From Atopsyche davidsoni (taxonomy: Eukaryota; Arthropoda; Insecta; Trichoptera; Hydrobiosidae), in contig JAILWY010000012.1 of NCBI GenBank assembly GCA_022113835.1, positions 310,001 to 374,000 on the forward strand: a stretch of DNA of 64,000 bases. The letters run 5' to 3'. Positions 1 to 10,931 of the stretch are shown here, in pieces; the first letter of the stretch is position 1; each line of letters begins with the position of its first letter. The notes under the pieces were generated by a model. The model did no database searches. It was not told where the DNA came from and saw only the letters and a list, made by a program, of their open reading frames with translations. Position numbers and translations under genes: made by a program.

Positions 1-1456
1 CCAGCGAAGATCGCAATTTCGGAGCTCACAAAATCAATCACGACGCACGGCACCGGCGGGGCGCGGCGGCAGGGTGACTTGCGGGACGGGGCTACGCGGT
101 GTGCGGCGCGCGAGGCCGTCATCCTTTATTAATATTGTAATGATGCGCATAAAGGCCTATTGTGGCGGGCGGTGTGAGAGTTGCCACGCGCCTCCCAGGG
201 TGGTCTCCATTGTTGGGGCTCCGCGGGGACCCGGAGAGCCGGGCTCCTCTAGCGAGATCCGTCGATTACTATCGATTTATTTCGATCTAGAATTACCCGA
301 GCTCCCAGAGAAGAAGGCAGATAACTAACGTTGATGTTATTGATCACAAGTAAGTTTTTTTAACTCTCGGATACTGACCGTCGATACTTTTAATTGGTTT
401 TTCATATACGCCGCGAGGTAAATGCTCAATCTCTCGGCCGGCCCCGGACCGGTGGCGATGGGCTCGCGGCGAGACGCCGGGCCGGGCCTGGCGGGCGCGC
501 ACAAATTCAGAATGCGATAGGGAGATGCAGTCGGATTCAAGGAGGAAATTAACATTCAATCAATTCAATTAACTATGTTACAGTACTAAGGTAACTGCAT
601 AAATTTAAACATATTTAAGTACTTGGGATGTTCAATTTAAATTCAGAAAATACTGGGTTCCTATGTTTTACAAATACACCTATCCCGAGGTTTCCACAGA
701 AGATAGGTTCCTTAGAAAACCGTGTAAATCGAAATCGTAGATTTTTTATACGTAAAACTGTGTACATTGAAAACAAACTAAAATGTGCCTAATTCAGTTA
801 ATTACTTCAACGTTAAATAAAACTAAATATATTTTTAAAGACATATCAATAAAAAATTACATAAATATCAAATAAATAGGTATCTGAAGGGTCCACCCGA
901 GCGCGCGGCAGCCGGGCGGGAAGGCTCGGGCTCGCCTCGGGAACACGCGAACGCACTTTCGATGAAACCCTGACCGTTATTTGTAAAAGATTTTCATATA
1001 AAATCAGCCAAATCATTTGCCTTTTAATGTATTATAAAAAAAAATGCGTTCCACCTACTTACCCACACCCACCCTGAAGTGCCTTTTTTAATTTTTATCT
1101 ATAAAACAGTATTTTTGACAACTTCTTTTTTCTACTGGGCTACAACGATGAAAAGGAAACGACTAGGTTAAAAATATTTCACAATTTGAAATAAAAGTCA
1201 GATCTTGTTCAATCAACACATAATAAACACGCCCACTGGTACCGCGTCGAGTGTTCCACCAGATGTGTGCGTTAATTCGACTATCCGTTTGATTGCGATC
1301 TCCGTCGGATACTGAAATGTATACAGTAATTTTTAAAAGGGTGTTTTCATGTTGACGATTTGCTTATTTCATGAATTATCATTTGAGTTGGCGCGAGATG
1401 AGCGCCCCGAGTGGATCGGAGCTGCAGACGCGGCTTTGGTGTCCGCCAGCTCGCAT
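1..1456. other. Noncoding, no gene seen
   Basis: The segment mixes short GC-rich patches (about 60-240, 430-510 and 890-950) with AT-rich DNA. No open frame shows recognisable protein content. I see no RNA gene or transposon end. Confidence 0.6.
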
Positions 1457-1562
1457 CCCCGTCCCCGTCCCCGTCCCCGTCCCCGTCCCCGTCCCCGTCC
1501 CCGTCCCCGTCCCCGTCCCCGTCCCCGTCCCCGTCCCCGTCCCCGTCCCCGTCTCCGTCCCG
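1457..1562. repeat. CCCCGT hexamer tandem array
   Basis: About 17 near-perfect copies of the 6-bp unit CCCCGT, with one variant near the right end (GTCTCC). A unit divisible by three keeps all frames open, so long Pro-Arg, Pro-Val or Asp-Gly frames cross it; these are artefacts. The complementary strand is G-rich and could form G-quadruplexes. Confidence 0.97.
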
Positions 1563-3124
1563 GGCGCCCCTCTGTGTTTTTTGAGAGTTCGGATTCCGAG
1601 TAGATTGTGGCGTCCCTGTCCCTAATGTGGCGTCATTAGTGGCAGGTAATCTGCGGGGGCATCCGCCCTCGAGACACCCTCCTCCCCGAACCTCCGTTTT
1701 TTTCATTCCCACTACCTTTTCTTCTCTTACTGTTGTGCAGATAAAAATAATAAATCACGGACCGCGGCCCAGTCTCGTGTGATCGCGTATTAGCCAGGCG
1801 GGCCGCGGGCCGCAGATTAGGGGCTCTCTTTATATTTTTGCACGCGGGGCGGAAGCTGTCCAAGTTCTTTGGATATTAATTGCATACAGTCCCGCCACCT
1901 GGGACATTAGGGCTGCGATAACGCGATGAGGTGAGATCCCTGAAAAATTACACAAAAATGTCGTATTCATATTTTGCGCAGATTATTCAAGTGCCGTTTT
2001 TCTCCGCGCGGCGAACGCTGCGAGCTCGTGCGGGGTTTTAAATGTCGTCAAATAATTCATTTTTATTAATTCGTAGGAAGATTATTACAATGTTAACAAT
2101 TTCATGTGACGATAATCGCATGCGGCTGCATCGCTTCTGTATATATTTTTTACGGGAATTCAATGTCCATTAGTTTAACAGAATTCGTTTTTTATCTTTA
2201 GCACACGATAAGTAATTTTGTTATTTTAAAAAAAATTGTGTTAGTAAATAACTGAGTAACGTCTCTAGACCCAATACAGGCGATCGCGTATGAGGGGCAC
2301 GCTCGCCCCCTCGCGGGCGACCCCCTCCCCGTGCATTAATAACCCCTATCTTCCTTCCCCCTAGCCCTGCGCAATGCTTATCTCTCCGACCAGATACTCC
2401 GGGCGTTCCCGGCACTGCACCCGGCGCGAGCGGAACTGCCAGCGAGAGATTCAAAATAACCAAAAGGTGCCAACTATCGTCTAAATTGAACGAGCAAGCA
2501 GCAAAGGCCGACAGCCGGCCGAGGTTACCTCTTCCCGACGCCTCGCATCATCGGCTCGGGATCTCCCGACGCTCTCCGGCTGCGCGAGTCCGTAGAAATG
2601 AAGTTAAACGTGTACTCCGATAGAACGCTTATTTATTCATTTGTTGTAATAAATTATTCTCACTCTGGAGCCCCCCGCCCGCTACGGCGGCGGGGTCGCG
2701 AGCGCGCGGCGAGCCCGGCGGGCGCTCGCGGTCTGCGCCTCCGGTCGGGGCTGACGACGAATAGATTGGAAGGATTTCGAATAACCCATAAATCTTCAAA
2801 TCGGGGGCGAGACACCCCGCACCCGTCTCCTGGCGCTCGCTGCCGCCGATCCGCATTCGGCGGTAAGGAAATGTGTCTATGTTTTTCGATTTTATAGAAT
2901 GTCGACATGAAGTTATAAAAGACCTTTTTATAGCCGACGTACTAAAATATTTCATCGGTTCGAGATCGGCATCGCTGAAGAAATACACATCGGAAAGAAT
3001 ACGGCCCCGCTGCGGGCGGGGGCGACTCCGCAGCGGGAGGGGGCTCGCCTCGGGATCGGCCCTCCGACCGGCGAGGGGGCGCGCCGCCCGGCCGGGGGAG
3101 GAGCTCGTCACAGCGCGGCGCCGG
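1563..3124. other. Noncoding GC-island DNA
   Basis: AT-rich DNA (1920-2270) lies between GC-rich patches (2280-2600, 2660-2860, 3000-3120). Several overlapping open frames occur on both strands, including one of 160 codons on the minus strand at 2629-3111. None has a recognisable domain, and their length follows from the high GC content. Confidence 0.55.
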
Positions 3125-3163
3125 GCCTCCGAGCCTCCGAGCCTCCGAGCCTCCGAGCCTCCG
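3125..3163. repeat. 8-bp GC tandem repeat
   Basis: About five copies of an 8-bp unit GAGCCTCC, ending at the edge of a GC island. Confidence 0.9.
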
Positions 3164-4101
3164 GTGAATGTGGCTCGAGATATTATAGTTTAAAAAATAA
3201 AATTGCAGATTTTCTGTCCACCCGCCACGCCGCCCCGGGCCCGAGATAGCGGCCGCGGGAAATATTACCCGACTTTTGAAGAAGTTTAATACGAATGATT
3301 AGTGGCAATAAATATGAGCGCCCAGGATGGGATTTTTCTGCCAAATTGTGACAGGGACGCATTAGCGGGTCTACCGCCGCCGGGGCTCGCGTCTCTTGTC
3401 TTTCGAGTTTAGAAAAGTTTGCTCTTTGATTCATCTTTTCGCGGTAGTATTCAGTGGTTTTTTTTTAAGATTTAAGCTGTACGTTACCGATAGGGGGAAT
3501 AATATCACACATCGGTATTTTATTGACCAGGAGAGAGAAAATTCATTCCGGCTAAACGATTTTAATTTGGATATTAAATCGACATTATCGAGCGAGATCG
3601 AGTCGCGTGCGCCGAGGTCTCGAGCGAGCACTTCCCCGGGCGCGTCGCGCCAAGGCAGGGGCTCGCCCCGGCCCTCGCGCCCGCCCCGGCCCTCGCGCCC
3701 GCCCCGGCCCTCGCGCCGCGCCCGCCCCAGTGCCCGCCCCGGCGCCCGCCCCGGCTCTCGCGCCGCGCCCGCCGCGGAAGATTATATATCGGGGGGTGTC
3801 TTATTGCGAGGACATCTCGCCTGCAATACGATCGCCTTTTGACTGACCGCTAATTACTAAGGGTTTATTTTCTATTTTAATGGCCGTCTAATAAAATATC
3901 TAATGGATTAAGGGCCGAATGTCACATTCCAACAGGCCGTAAGACACGTGTTCCGATGTAGGTACTAACCCCTACATCAAAATCAAATCTATAAAAGGCA
4001 GGGATTGTTCTTCTGATGCCTTAATGTTTTTGTATGCCTGGTCAGTGATCAATACTCGTGCGTGGTAAAATAAAGTGGTCATTAAAAAGTAAATGTATTT
4101 G
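3164..4101. other. Noncoding; includes C-rich minisatellite
   Basis: Gene-free. A C-rich minisatellite of imperfect 16-18-bp units based on CCCTCGCGCCCGCCCCGG lies at about 3658-3775. AT-rich DNA follows up to the tail of the LINE. No protein-like frame was recognised. Confidence 0.6.
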
Positions 4102-5510
4102 TTTTTTTTTTTTTTTATATATATAGGTTTGGTACCTTGCTTGTTATATACAAGGTATTTTGTCACAATTTGGGGAAACTTTCCAAACTAGTCGATCGAA
4201 TTGATCTATAAATGGGAGTGACTGATGCTACACCCCCTGGTTTATCTTTTTTATGGTTCCGATAACATGCTTCAAGAAGCCATCCAGTGACTTCATCAAC
4301 TGTGGGTGTCTCGCCACTGACTTCAGGTCATCCAGGCACAGACCTTCCTGTCGGCATTTGCTCTCCAGTTGGTGTCTCTGAAGACCAAATATGGGGCATG
4401 AACCCACAAGGTGGATCACTGTTTGTGGAGTAAAATCATCACAAGGGCATGTGTCGTCGCTCGTCAAGTGGAACCTGCGGAGATAACTTCTCATCGCTCC
4501 ATGACCCGTTAAGAGGTATTCGCAGGTATTCCTGTATACAGCGGCGTCCGTAACAAAGTCCGTAACAAAGAACATCTTTGTTACGTTTCCTTGCGGAGAG
4601 CTTGTGTACCTTTCGTTCCATGTGTCCATTGTAGTTTTCCTCTGGAGATTTTTTGCGAAACTCAGAGGAAAGTCGGAAAATACATAAGTCATTTTCTTTT
4701 TGGTGGCTTCTTTAGCCTTTTCGTCAGCTCTCTCGTTGCCAACAAGACCTACGTGAGCTCTCACCCAGCCTATCTCGATGTTAACATCACTTGCTTGAAT
4801 TTCTCTTAGCTTTTTCTGGATGTTTACAATAAGAGGGTTGGTTGATTGTTTGGATATACTGACTACCCCCGAGCGACAATCAGTGAGTATTTTCACTGAC
4901 TGCCACCTACCAGATGGTTTTAGTAATATCCAGCGAAGAGCCTCGTTAATAGCAACGAGCTCACTCTGAAATACGGAGCAGTAATCGGCAAGTTTCAATG
5001 TTCTAGCAGGAAGTTCTTGGCCGTTTTCATATGGAACAAAAGCCGCTCCAACCTTTCCCTCGAGTAAGCTACCGTCCGTGTATATAGTGAGTTCATTGTC
5101 TTTTGGCGTAGGGATATCTTGGTCAAAATATCGGGGGTCACTTTGATGTCTCTGACTCGGATGAGGCAATGAAAAAATGTCAACTACTCCTTGATATTTC
5201 CTGTCGGGGTGATGCCTCGTTTCTTGACATTGTATATTGCTTGCCTCTCTTGTATCATCAGGTCCAGTGGAATGAGGCCAGAAACGGCCTGGGCTGATAC
5301 AAGTGATACAGTTCTGTATGCTCTGCATATTCTGAGTGCAAATTGTCTCTGAAAGGTGTCTAGTTTCTTCTTATTTGTTTTCTTTTTGGTTGCCTCAGCC
5401 CATACGCTTGCCGCGTATGTGATTAAAGGCTCGACAGCTCTAATGTAGAGTGTTTTCATCACGTCAGGAGAGCATCCCCATGTGGGTTTCGTTGCTCTTA
5501 CAATCATTTG
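4102..5510 (-). mobile_element. 5'-truncated non-LTR retrotransposon (R1/I-like)
   Basis: Minus-strand 3' fragment of a LINE. In element order it carries the end of the reverse-transcriptase region, an RNase H domain, a C-terminal zinc-knuckle-like segment, a stop at 4230-4228, about 110 bp of 3' UTR and a terminal A tract (plus-strand T run at about 4102-4116) preceded by a short TA run. The 5' edge near 5507-5520 falls where the rest of the reverse transcriptase should continue, so this is a typical 5'-truncated insertion. I could not identify a convincing target-site duplication. The RNase H domain and the C-terminal Cys/His segment point to the R1/I group; the exact clade is not resolved. 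Confidence 0.9.
4228..5507 (-). pseudogene. LINE ORF2 fragment: RT tail, RNase H, zinc knuckle
   Basis: Two overlapping minus-strand frames together form the C-terminal part of a LINE polyprotein. The upstream frame (5507-5184) has the post-RT block with TWGCSPDV, YAASVWAEA and ICRAYRTVSLVSA, typical of R1/I/jockey-type elements. It ends at a stop, and coding continues in a different frame from about 5200, so there is a frameshift at about 5190-5230. The second frame (ending at 4228) holds RNase H: YTDGS with the first acidic residue, SELVAINEAL, TDCRSGV and WVRAHVGLVGNERAD. It then ends in a C-x-C...H...C segment around HLTSDDTCPCDD and HLVGSCP. In the intact enzyme, RNase H removes RNA from the cDNA hybrid. 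A 12-bp in-frame tandem duplication gives FVTDFVTD (about 4548-4571). The copy is not functional because it is truncated and frameshifted. Confidence 0.9.
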
Positions 5511-6272
5511 GGTTATCGTTCGGAATCGGAATTACGGAATCGTTCAGCAGTATTTATCTTACACCTAGTAATAGTTTATAAATAATAATGAAAATCCCAA
5601 TAAATAAATATTAAAAATAAAATAAAATAAATAAATATAAAAGAATCAAGGTAAAAATTAAAATTAAAATTAAAATAAAGATAAAAAAAAAAAGAGAGAT
5701 TAATGTGTGACAGACGGCATTCGTTTACGGTAGTAACTAGTAATAACAACGCATCTACGATAAGGTGACGCTTTCGCTGATGATTGAAAGAGAGACTCTC
5801 ACAAGGATCAATCCTGGAAGTAATCGTGAAGATGATGGGAAAAAAATATGTGTAATTAGAATAACCAACAAAACATATTTAAAATAAACTAAAATATATG
5901 ATGTGGGTATTCCGCGAATAGTTACGCAGTTGGTGCGCTCGAGCGCGTCGGCCAATCAGAGCGGCGGACGGCGCGCGCCCAACAGGAATGGTAGTGTCAA
6001 CAAACTAGACACTTTGAATGTTTTGATATTGTTTTACACTGTTTTAATTTGAACACTGTACACAGTTTTAACTTAAAGTAACAGATATTGTGATTGCGTT
6101 AATCGGCAACAGAAATTGCAATTTCAAATCACGGCGCTAGCACTAAGAATTTGCACAATTTATGGAGCAGAAATTAAACACGTCTTCACTCAACAAATGC
6201 TTGGAGAAAGTTTTAAAAATTATTTGTTAGCGACCAGATCAGAAGTTAAACTCTTTTAGAAATAGATATAAT
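5511..6272. other. AT-rich noncoding with A-rich low complexity
   Basis: 5575-5700 is A-rich low-complexity DNA of AAATA and AAATT type. 5900-6000 contains a short GC-rich patch. No gene was seen. Confidence 0.6.
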
Positions 6273-6417
6273 TTAACACATTGTATGCGGGCGCGGAACT
6301 GTGGGTGGGGCGGGCGTTTTTCGCGACATTTCGCGTGAACATATTTATATGCGACCCGCGCTCTAGTACTAGTCGACCAAAGACGACTTAACATGCGACC
6401 CACAAACAATGTGTTAA
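6273..6417. mobile_element. TTAA-flanked MITE (piggyBac-like)
   Basis: A 137-bp element (6277-6413) sits between two TTAA tetranucleotides (6273-6276 and 6414-6417). Its ends are imperfect terminal inverted repeats. The left end reads CACATTGTATGCGGGCGC and the reverse-complemented right end reads CACATTGTTTGTGGGTCGC. The first eight bases are identical and most of the rest match. TTAA target duplication with CAC...GTG ends is typical of piggyBac-type non-autonomous elements. There is no coding capacity. Kolobok-type elements also use TTAA, so the superfamily is a likely rather than certain call. Confidence 0.7.
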
Positions 6418-6716
6418 TAAATAATATACAGAAATAAAATTGGTATACTTATAACTATTATGTCAAAGGGGGCGTTTTGAAATTTTTTTCGTGGTCAATA
6501 ATAGGTTGGGTACCTATGGTCTACACGATTACGCGAAAACACGACGTTTTTTTATATTATATTTACCCGAGTGCCCTGTAAATGTAACATATATTAATCG
6601 CGAATAATACGACATTATGTGTTTGATTGTAACTTTCTATCCAAAAACAATATTAGTAGCTTTTATTTAATTTGATCTAATAAATTTTATATTAATATTT
6701 ATTTTATATAGGTTGT

Positions 6717-6717
6717 G

Positions 6718-6770
<53 letters not shown>
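6717..6770. repeat. (TA)n microsatellite, left of transposon
   Basis: An uninterrupted TA dinucleotide run abuts the left end of the 6771-9393 transposon. A shorter TA run (9392-9403) abuts the right end. The element therefore appears to have inserted into a TA microsatellite. Confidence 0.95.
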
Positions 6771-6775
<5 letters not shown>

Positions 6776-7058
6776 GGTGTCCCTTATATGACCAAAAAAA
6801 TTTTTTTTTTCAAATTTCGAAATGCATACCCTCTACTTTTTTTACTAATGCTATAAGATACTTAAATATAAAATTTCATCTTTCTAGCATAATTGCAACC
6901 AGTGCCGACCGAGCTTCAAAGTTTAGTAAAAAACGTGTTTTGTCTTGATATTTCGGTCTGGTATAAAATCATTATAAATGCAATAAATTAAGTGAATAAA
7001 AGTAAAAATTCAATTAGATGAACATTAATTTTTAATCAAAAACATAAAATAATAACAA

Positions 7059-9120
7059 TCAGTCAGGGTAACTTTTTTTTAGAGTTGTTTTTTTACAGTC
7101 CGGATACAATTTTCTATGTTCCTGGACACAGCGCAGCAAGAACTGTTTTTGTTCTTCTTCAGCCGTGATAAGTCCGTTAAAATCTTGCATCATTTTAACA
7201 GCCCTTTCAGCAGTATCATTCACAACTCTCAAATAATTAATTTATCATTTAGCTTCCAGAAAAGCAGCATTATTATTCCAAGAAGATACATCTTCCTTTA
7301 GAAAACTGTCGTCGATCTGCAGTCGTGATAAAAATTGTTTGCTCTTTTCCGATACGAAATCATGCAGTGTTTTGTCTGGAAAAAAAAGGAAAATAAGACA
7401 AATAACAAAAAAAATCTACAACAATTTAAATATATCACAAAAAGTCAATTTAACTTACCAAACAACCTTTGAGGAAGTTCTTCCTTTGACGGGTCATCGC
7501 GTTTGCTAAAATCTGAGGTTTTGTCCCGGTTGAAGTTGGCAATCATTTTCTTCTTAGTTTGGTTATCAACTTCATCATCAAACAGTGATAGAATAACTGT
7601 CTCTTCACATAAATACCACAAGTGATGGCTAAACTTGCTTATAGAAGCATTAGAAATTGTTGCGTCAACTTTTTCGTACTCTTTTAACATCTTCAAGAAG
7701 CGCAAATCTTGGTTAGGTGCTTTGATCGCCACTGTACATTCGAGCCAAGGTTTAACATACAATATCACGACAAATAAGAAACCATCTTGTAGAGCCTTTT
7801 TTTCCTTCGCAGTTATTCTGCATTGTGACTGAAGTAAACAAATTTTTTTAAAGAATAGATCGTTCTCGCCATCCAGCGTGCCTGATGCATGGCTCCGGGG
7901 CGGCTTAGTTTTAATTTTTCCTCTGTGTCTCCTCCCAAAATTATTACGCACAGTTCGACCAATTTGTGGTAGTCATCTCTTACATAACCATTGTCTAATT
8001 CTGCCTTATAAAATATTAACAAAGCTTGAATGTCTGTCTCGGCAACACGTTGTTTTACGAAATTAAGAGATGGTTCAATGTTACTAGCGTCGATGTTTTT
8101 CCAATTTTCTCTGAACTTTTTAAGCATTGGAATATCTGGGCTACTAGTAATTTGCTTAATTTTGCTTTCAAAGACAGCTTTTAGGACCAATTCATAAACA
8201 TGATGACGACAGGTGAAAAGCAGAAATTCTCTTCCTAAAGTTTGCTCCAAAATAGCACAAGCTCCATTAATATGGCCAGTATTGGAAGCTGTTGTGTCGC
8301 AGCACATTATTTGTACTTAATCGTGAAGGTTCCAGTCAAAAAGAGCTGTTGAGACAACCTTACCTTGATGTTTTCCAGAAGAATGTTCTAGTTTCGGCAC
8401 TGCAAGAAGCTGTTCCTTATCGTCAAACGAAGCAATAACTGGCAAGCGTTCATCTTTAGAACTTCGTACATCCAACCTGGGTAATAGTTTTCCATCCCAA
8501 TGGACTGTGACTACGTCGGGTACATTGTTTTGGAAGTCAGATTTTAATGCTTCTGCCCTTGATTTTCTAGTTTCAGCAGCTAGTGATTCTCCTTGTCTTA
8601 CAACCCTTTTCTCTTCTTCCATTCGTCGTTGTTTAGATCTATCTTCTTTTTCCGCCAATTTTTTACCAACACCACCTAAGCATCCCGGTCGACCTGGCTT
8701 TCTCTGTTTCATTAAAAATAATTTATCTTCCTCTATTTTCATTCTCTCAAAAGCATCAGCATGTGCAATATCAAACAAATTATCAAGATCAATTTTGAAA
8801 TTGTTCTCACGGCTCTTGAACGTAACCTGAGTTTTCTTACAATTTTTTTGCATCTCTCTCCAAACATGATATAAATCAACAATTTTCTTCACGCAGTTAG
8901 GAAATGCCCCTGTTGGAATTCTTGCTTTTTCCCAATATATGATGCACTCCCTAATCACAAGATTTGCACTTTCACTAACAGTCAGTTTAACCTCAAGAAT
9001 ATTGTAAAATAGGACCGAGAGAAATTGTCGATTAGATGGTAATTTTGCACCATTTATTTGATATCTAGGCAAACCGATAAGTAAATTATTTTGTTTAACA
9101 CTCCGTAATTCCACCGACAT
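7059..9120 (-). pseudogene. Broken transposase gene, two exons
   Basis: The minus-strand gene starts at 9120 and has about 660 codons. Exon 1 (9120-7459) begins MSVELRS. It includes a conserved-looking N-terminal block (LPSNRQFLSVLFYN), a charged segment with an AT-hook-like RKPGRPG, then WDGKLLP, an acidic block CCDTTASNTG and CRHHVYELVL. The intron is 7458-7376 (83 bp), with donor GTAAGT and a strong pyrimidine tract before the CAG acceptor; splicing joins LF to DKTLHDF in frame. Exon 2 (7375-7059) includes VVNDTAERAVKMMQDFNG and ends KKSYPD. Three lesions are visible: an in-frame TAA at 8319-8317, a frameshift near the seven-T run at 7843-7849, and TGA-TAA in tandem at 7247-7242. The DTT-containing block suggests an RNase H-fold transposase, but the catalytic residues are not assigned. 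Confidence 0.82.
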
Positions 9121-9174
9121 GTCAACGCACTAAACAATGAAGCACTACTAATCTCAAAAATCACGTATGAAATG

Positions 9175-9212
9175 ACAAATAAAACATGTAGGTAACTACA
9201 TGTTTTATTTGT
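9175..9212. repeat. Perfect 17-bp stem hairpin inside the transposon
   Basis: ACAAATAAAACATGTAG (9175-9191) and its exact inverted complement (9196-9212) flank a 4-nt GTAA loop. It lies between the right terminal repeat and the transposase start codon. It may be a subterminal binding site or part of the 5' UTR. Confidence 0.9.
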
Positions 9213-9403
9213 AAAAGTCACAGCGCAGTACTTACGCAACTTGTATGGACAAGCTTAAATCGCAAGTCGGCACGGGTTATCGTTTATAAATCGAACTAAT
9301 ATTTTTTTTCTAGACAATATAGGGTTATTACTAAACTTTTAAGAAGGTATGCGTAAAAAAATATCGAACTTGAAATTTAAGGGACACCCTAATATATATA
9401 TAT

Positions 9404-10931
9404 AAATGTCTCCTTCGATATGATCTTGCGCCAGTTCCGCTTACGCTGGCGTTGTCTGTTGCATCTAATCGCCCAATAAATCTTTTATAATTAATAACAT
9501 TTTATTGATCTCAATATCCCCCGAGTAAATACGTTCTTGCCTTGTTACCGCTTACCACGCACTCGGCGCTGCACTAGAGAGCACAGCTCGATTATATGCG
9601 AATATATAATTATTTAAGTGTGTAAATGAAAACCACCACACACTTTATTTTTAACAATGAATTCTTGCTTTCATATCGAGAGTTTCCCATACAAACGTTG
9701 AGTGATCTTTTTACAGGTGACACCGCGTCATTTCCTACCGACACAAGCAACGTTTGTTGACGGTCATACTAGCTGTTCAGTTACAGATAACTGTATATTT
9801 TTGTTTATTTATTTAAAACACGTCCTCTTTGTCGTATTGTGATTGCTAAAATTGCCATAAAAAGGCTCGCCGTTTCCGAAAAATCTTAAAACGTATTGCG
9901 TGAGGAATCATTAATTTTTAATCAGTGTTCGAGATTCTTCAGTTCTTTTCATATGTATTTAATGTAAGAAGTTTCCTACAAATATTGATAAATAATAGCA
10001 CTTAATAGATTATTTTGAATTCATTTATCTTATTAGATATTTTTATTAAACATTTTGTTAAATTTATTAATTTAACAAGAAATCTTTGTTAAGTCATTTT
10101 TAATTAATTTAGTCATCACTATATTAGAGCTCGCACTAGCAGGCGAGGGATCGTCTGTGTCGGCTGAAGATAAACAGATCACAAGTAATATATGTTTCGT
10201 CGTAATTTTTTGTAAAAAAATTTATTCATTTTTACTATGTGACTATGATTTTTACTATATTAACATTCAAAAATTTATCTGGATGAAGCTGCACAAGGGA
10301 AATGTAAAAATTTGAACCTCGCAGGTGCGTCATCTCGAAACTTCTACGTTGCTTTCGATCGTTTAAGAAACTTATTCACCGGTAACCCGTCCACGCTCCA
10401 ATAGTCCTGGCCAAAAGTTTGAATATATTGTAAAGCGTTACTCAAATTTTCAGCAGTACGACAAAGGAAGACTTCGGGCATGCGGCCACACAGAGCGACC
10501 GCAAAAGCTCCGAGTAATAATTAATTTTATAAGTTTTTTTTATCGAAATAGAACCTGCATTAAGTGAGGTGAAGCGCGACTCCACCCGTCATTTATATCA
10601 TAACAAAATATCATATTATTGACTTGAAACTACATATACGACGACCTGCTGCTATTGTTAGACCATAAACTATTAAAAATTAAACATCATAAATCTTACT
10701 GAAATGGAGATTGTGTCTAGGTTAGGTTAGGTTATTTGGATTTCTTTTATTATATCGTAAAGTGTTTATTTAAGGGTCTAGGTCCCATAATCGAGTTTTT
10801 TTGATCATTTTCTAGTCCGGTTTCCGACTGCACCAATTAAAAAAATTTAAATGCAAAAAGTTTGATACATCCCTTCTGCCGAACAGAATATTTTTTTTTA
10901 TTTCTTATAAATTTACTATTAATATGATAAA
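9404..10931. other. AT-rich noncoding; short TTAGG run
   Basis: No gene was recognised. 10718-10734 is three copies of TAGGT, the insect telomere motif in short interstitial form. Three copies are too few to mark a former telomere. Confidence 0.55.

Larger units (their letters stand above)
6771..9393 (-). mobile_element. DNA transposon with 16-bp TIRs, superfamily unassigned
   Basis: A complete cut-and-paste element of about 2.6 kb. The left end ATTAGGGTGTCCCTTA (6771-6786) and right end TAAGGGACACCCTAAT (9378-9393) are perfect 16-bp inverted complements. If the outer ATT belongs to the target, the element proper is 6774-9390 with a 13-bp terminal repeat. It lies inside a TA microsatellite, so the target-site duplication cannot be read. 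It carries one minus-strand transposase gene with an intron, now broken. A perfect 17-bp stem hairpin lies between the right end and the start codon. The transposase resembles sequences I remember as uncharacterised arthropod proteins, but I cannot name a superfamily with confidence. Confidence 0.88.

Noticed and set aside
1349..1712. Protein with long Pro-Arg or Asp-Gly repeats
   Set aside because: The frames exist only because the CCCCGT unit is a multiple of three. The flanks show no coding signal.
2629..3111. 160-codon minus-strand frame
   Set aside because: It overlaps other long frames on both strands in a GC island. The sequence is low-complexity Pro/Arg-rich and no family was recognised.
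10718..10734. Interstitial telomere
   Set aside because: Only three TAGGT units are present, and such short runs are common in insect DNA. I kept it only as a weak lineage hint.
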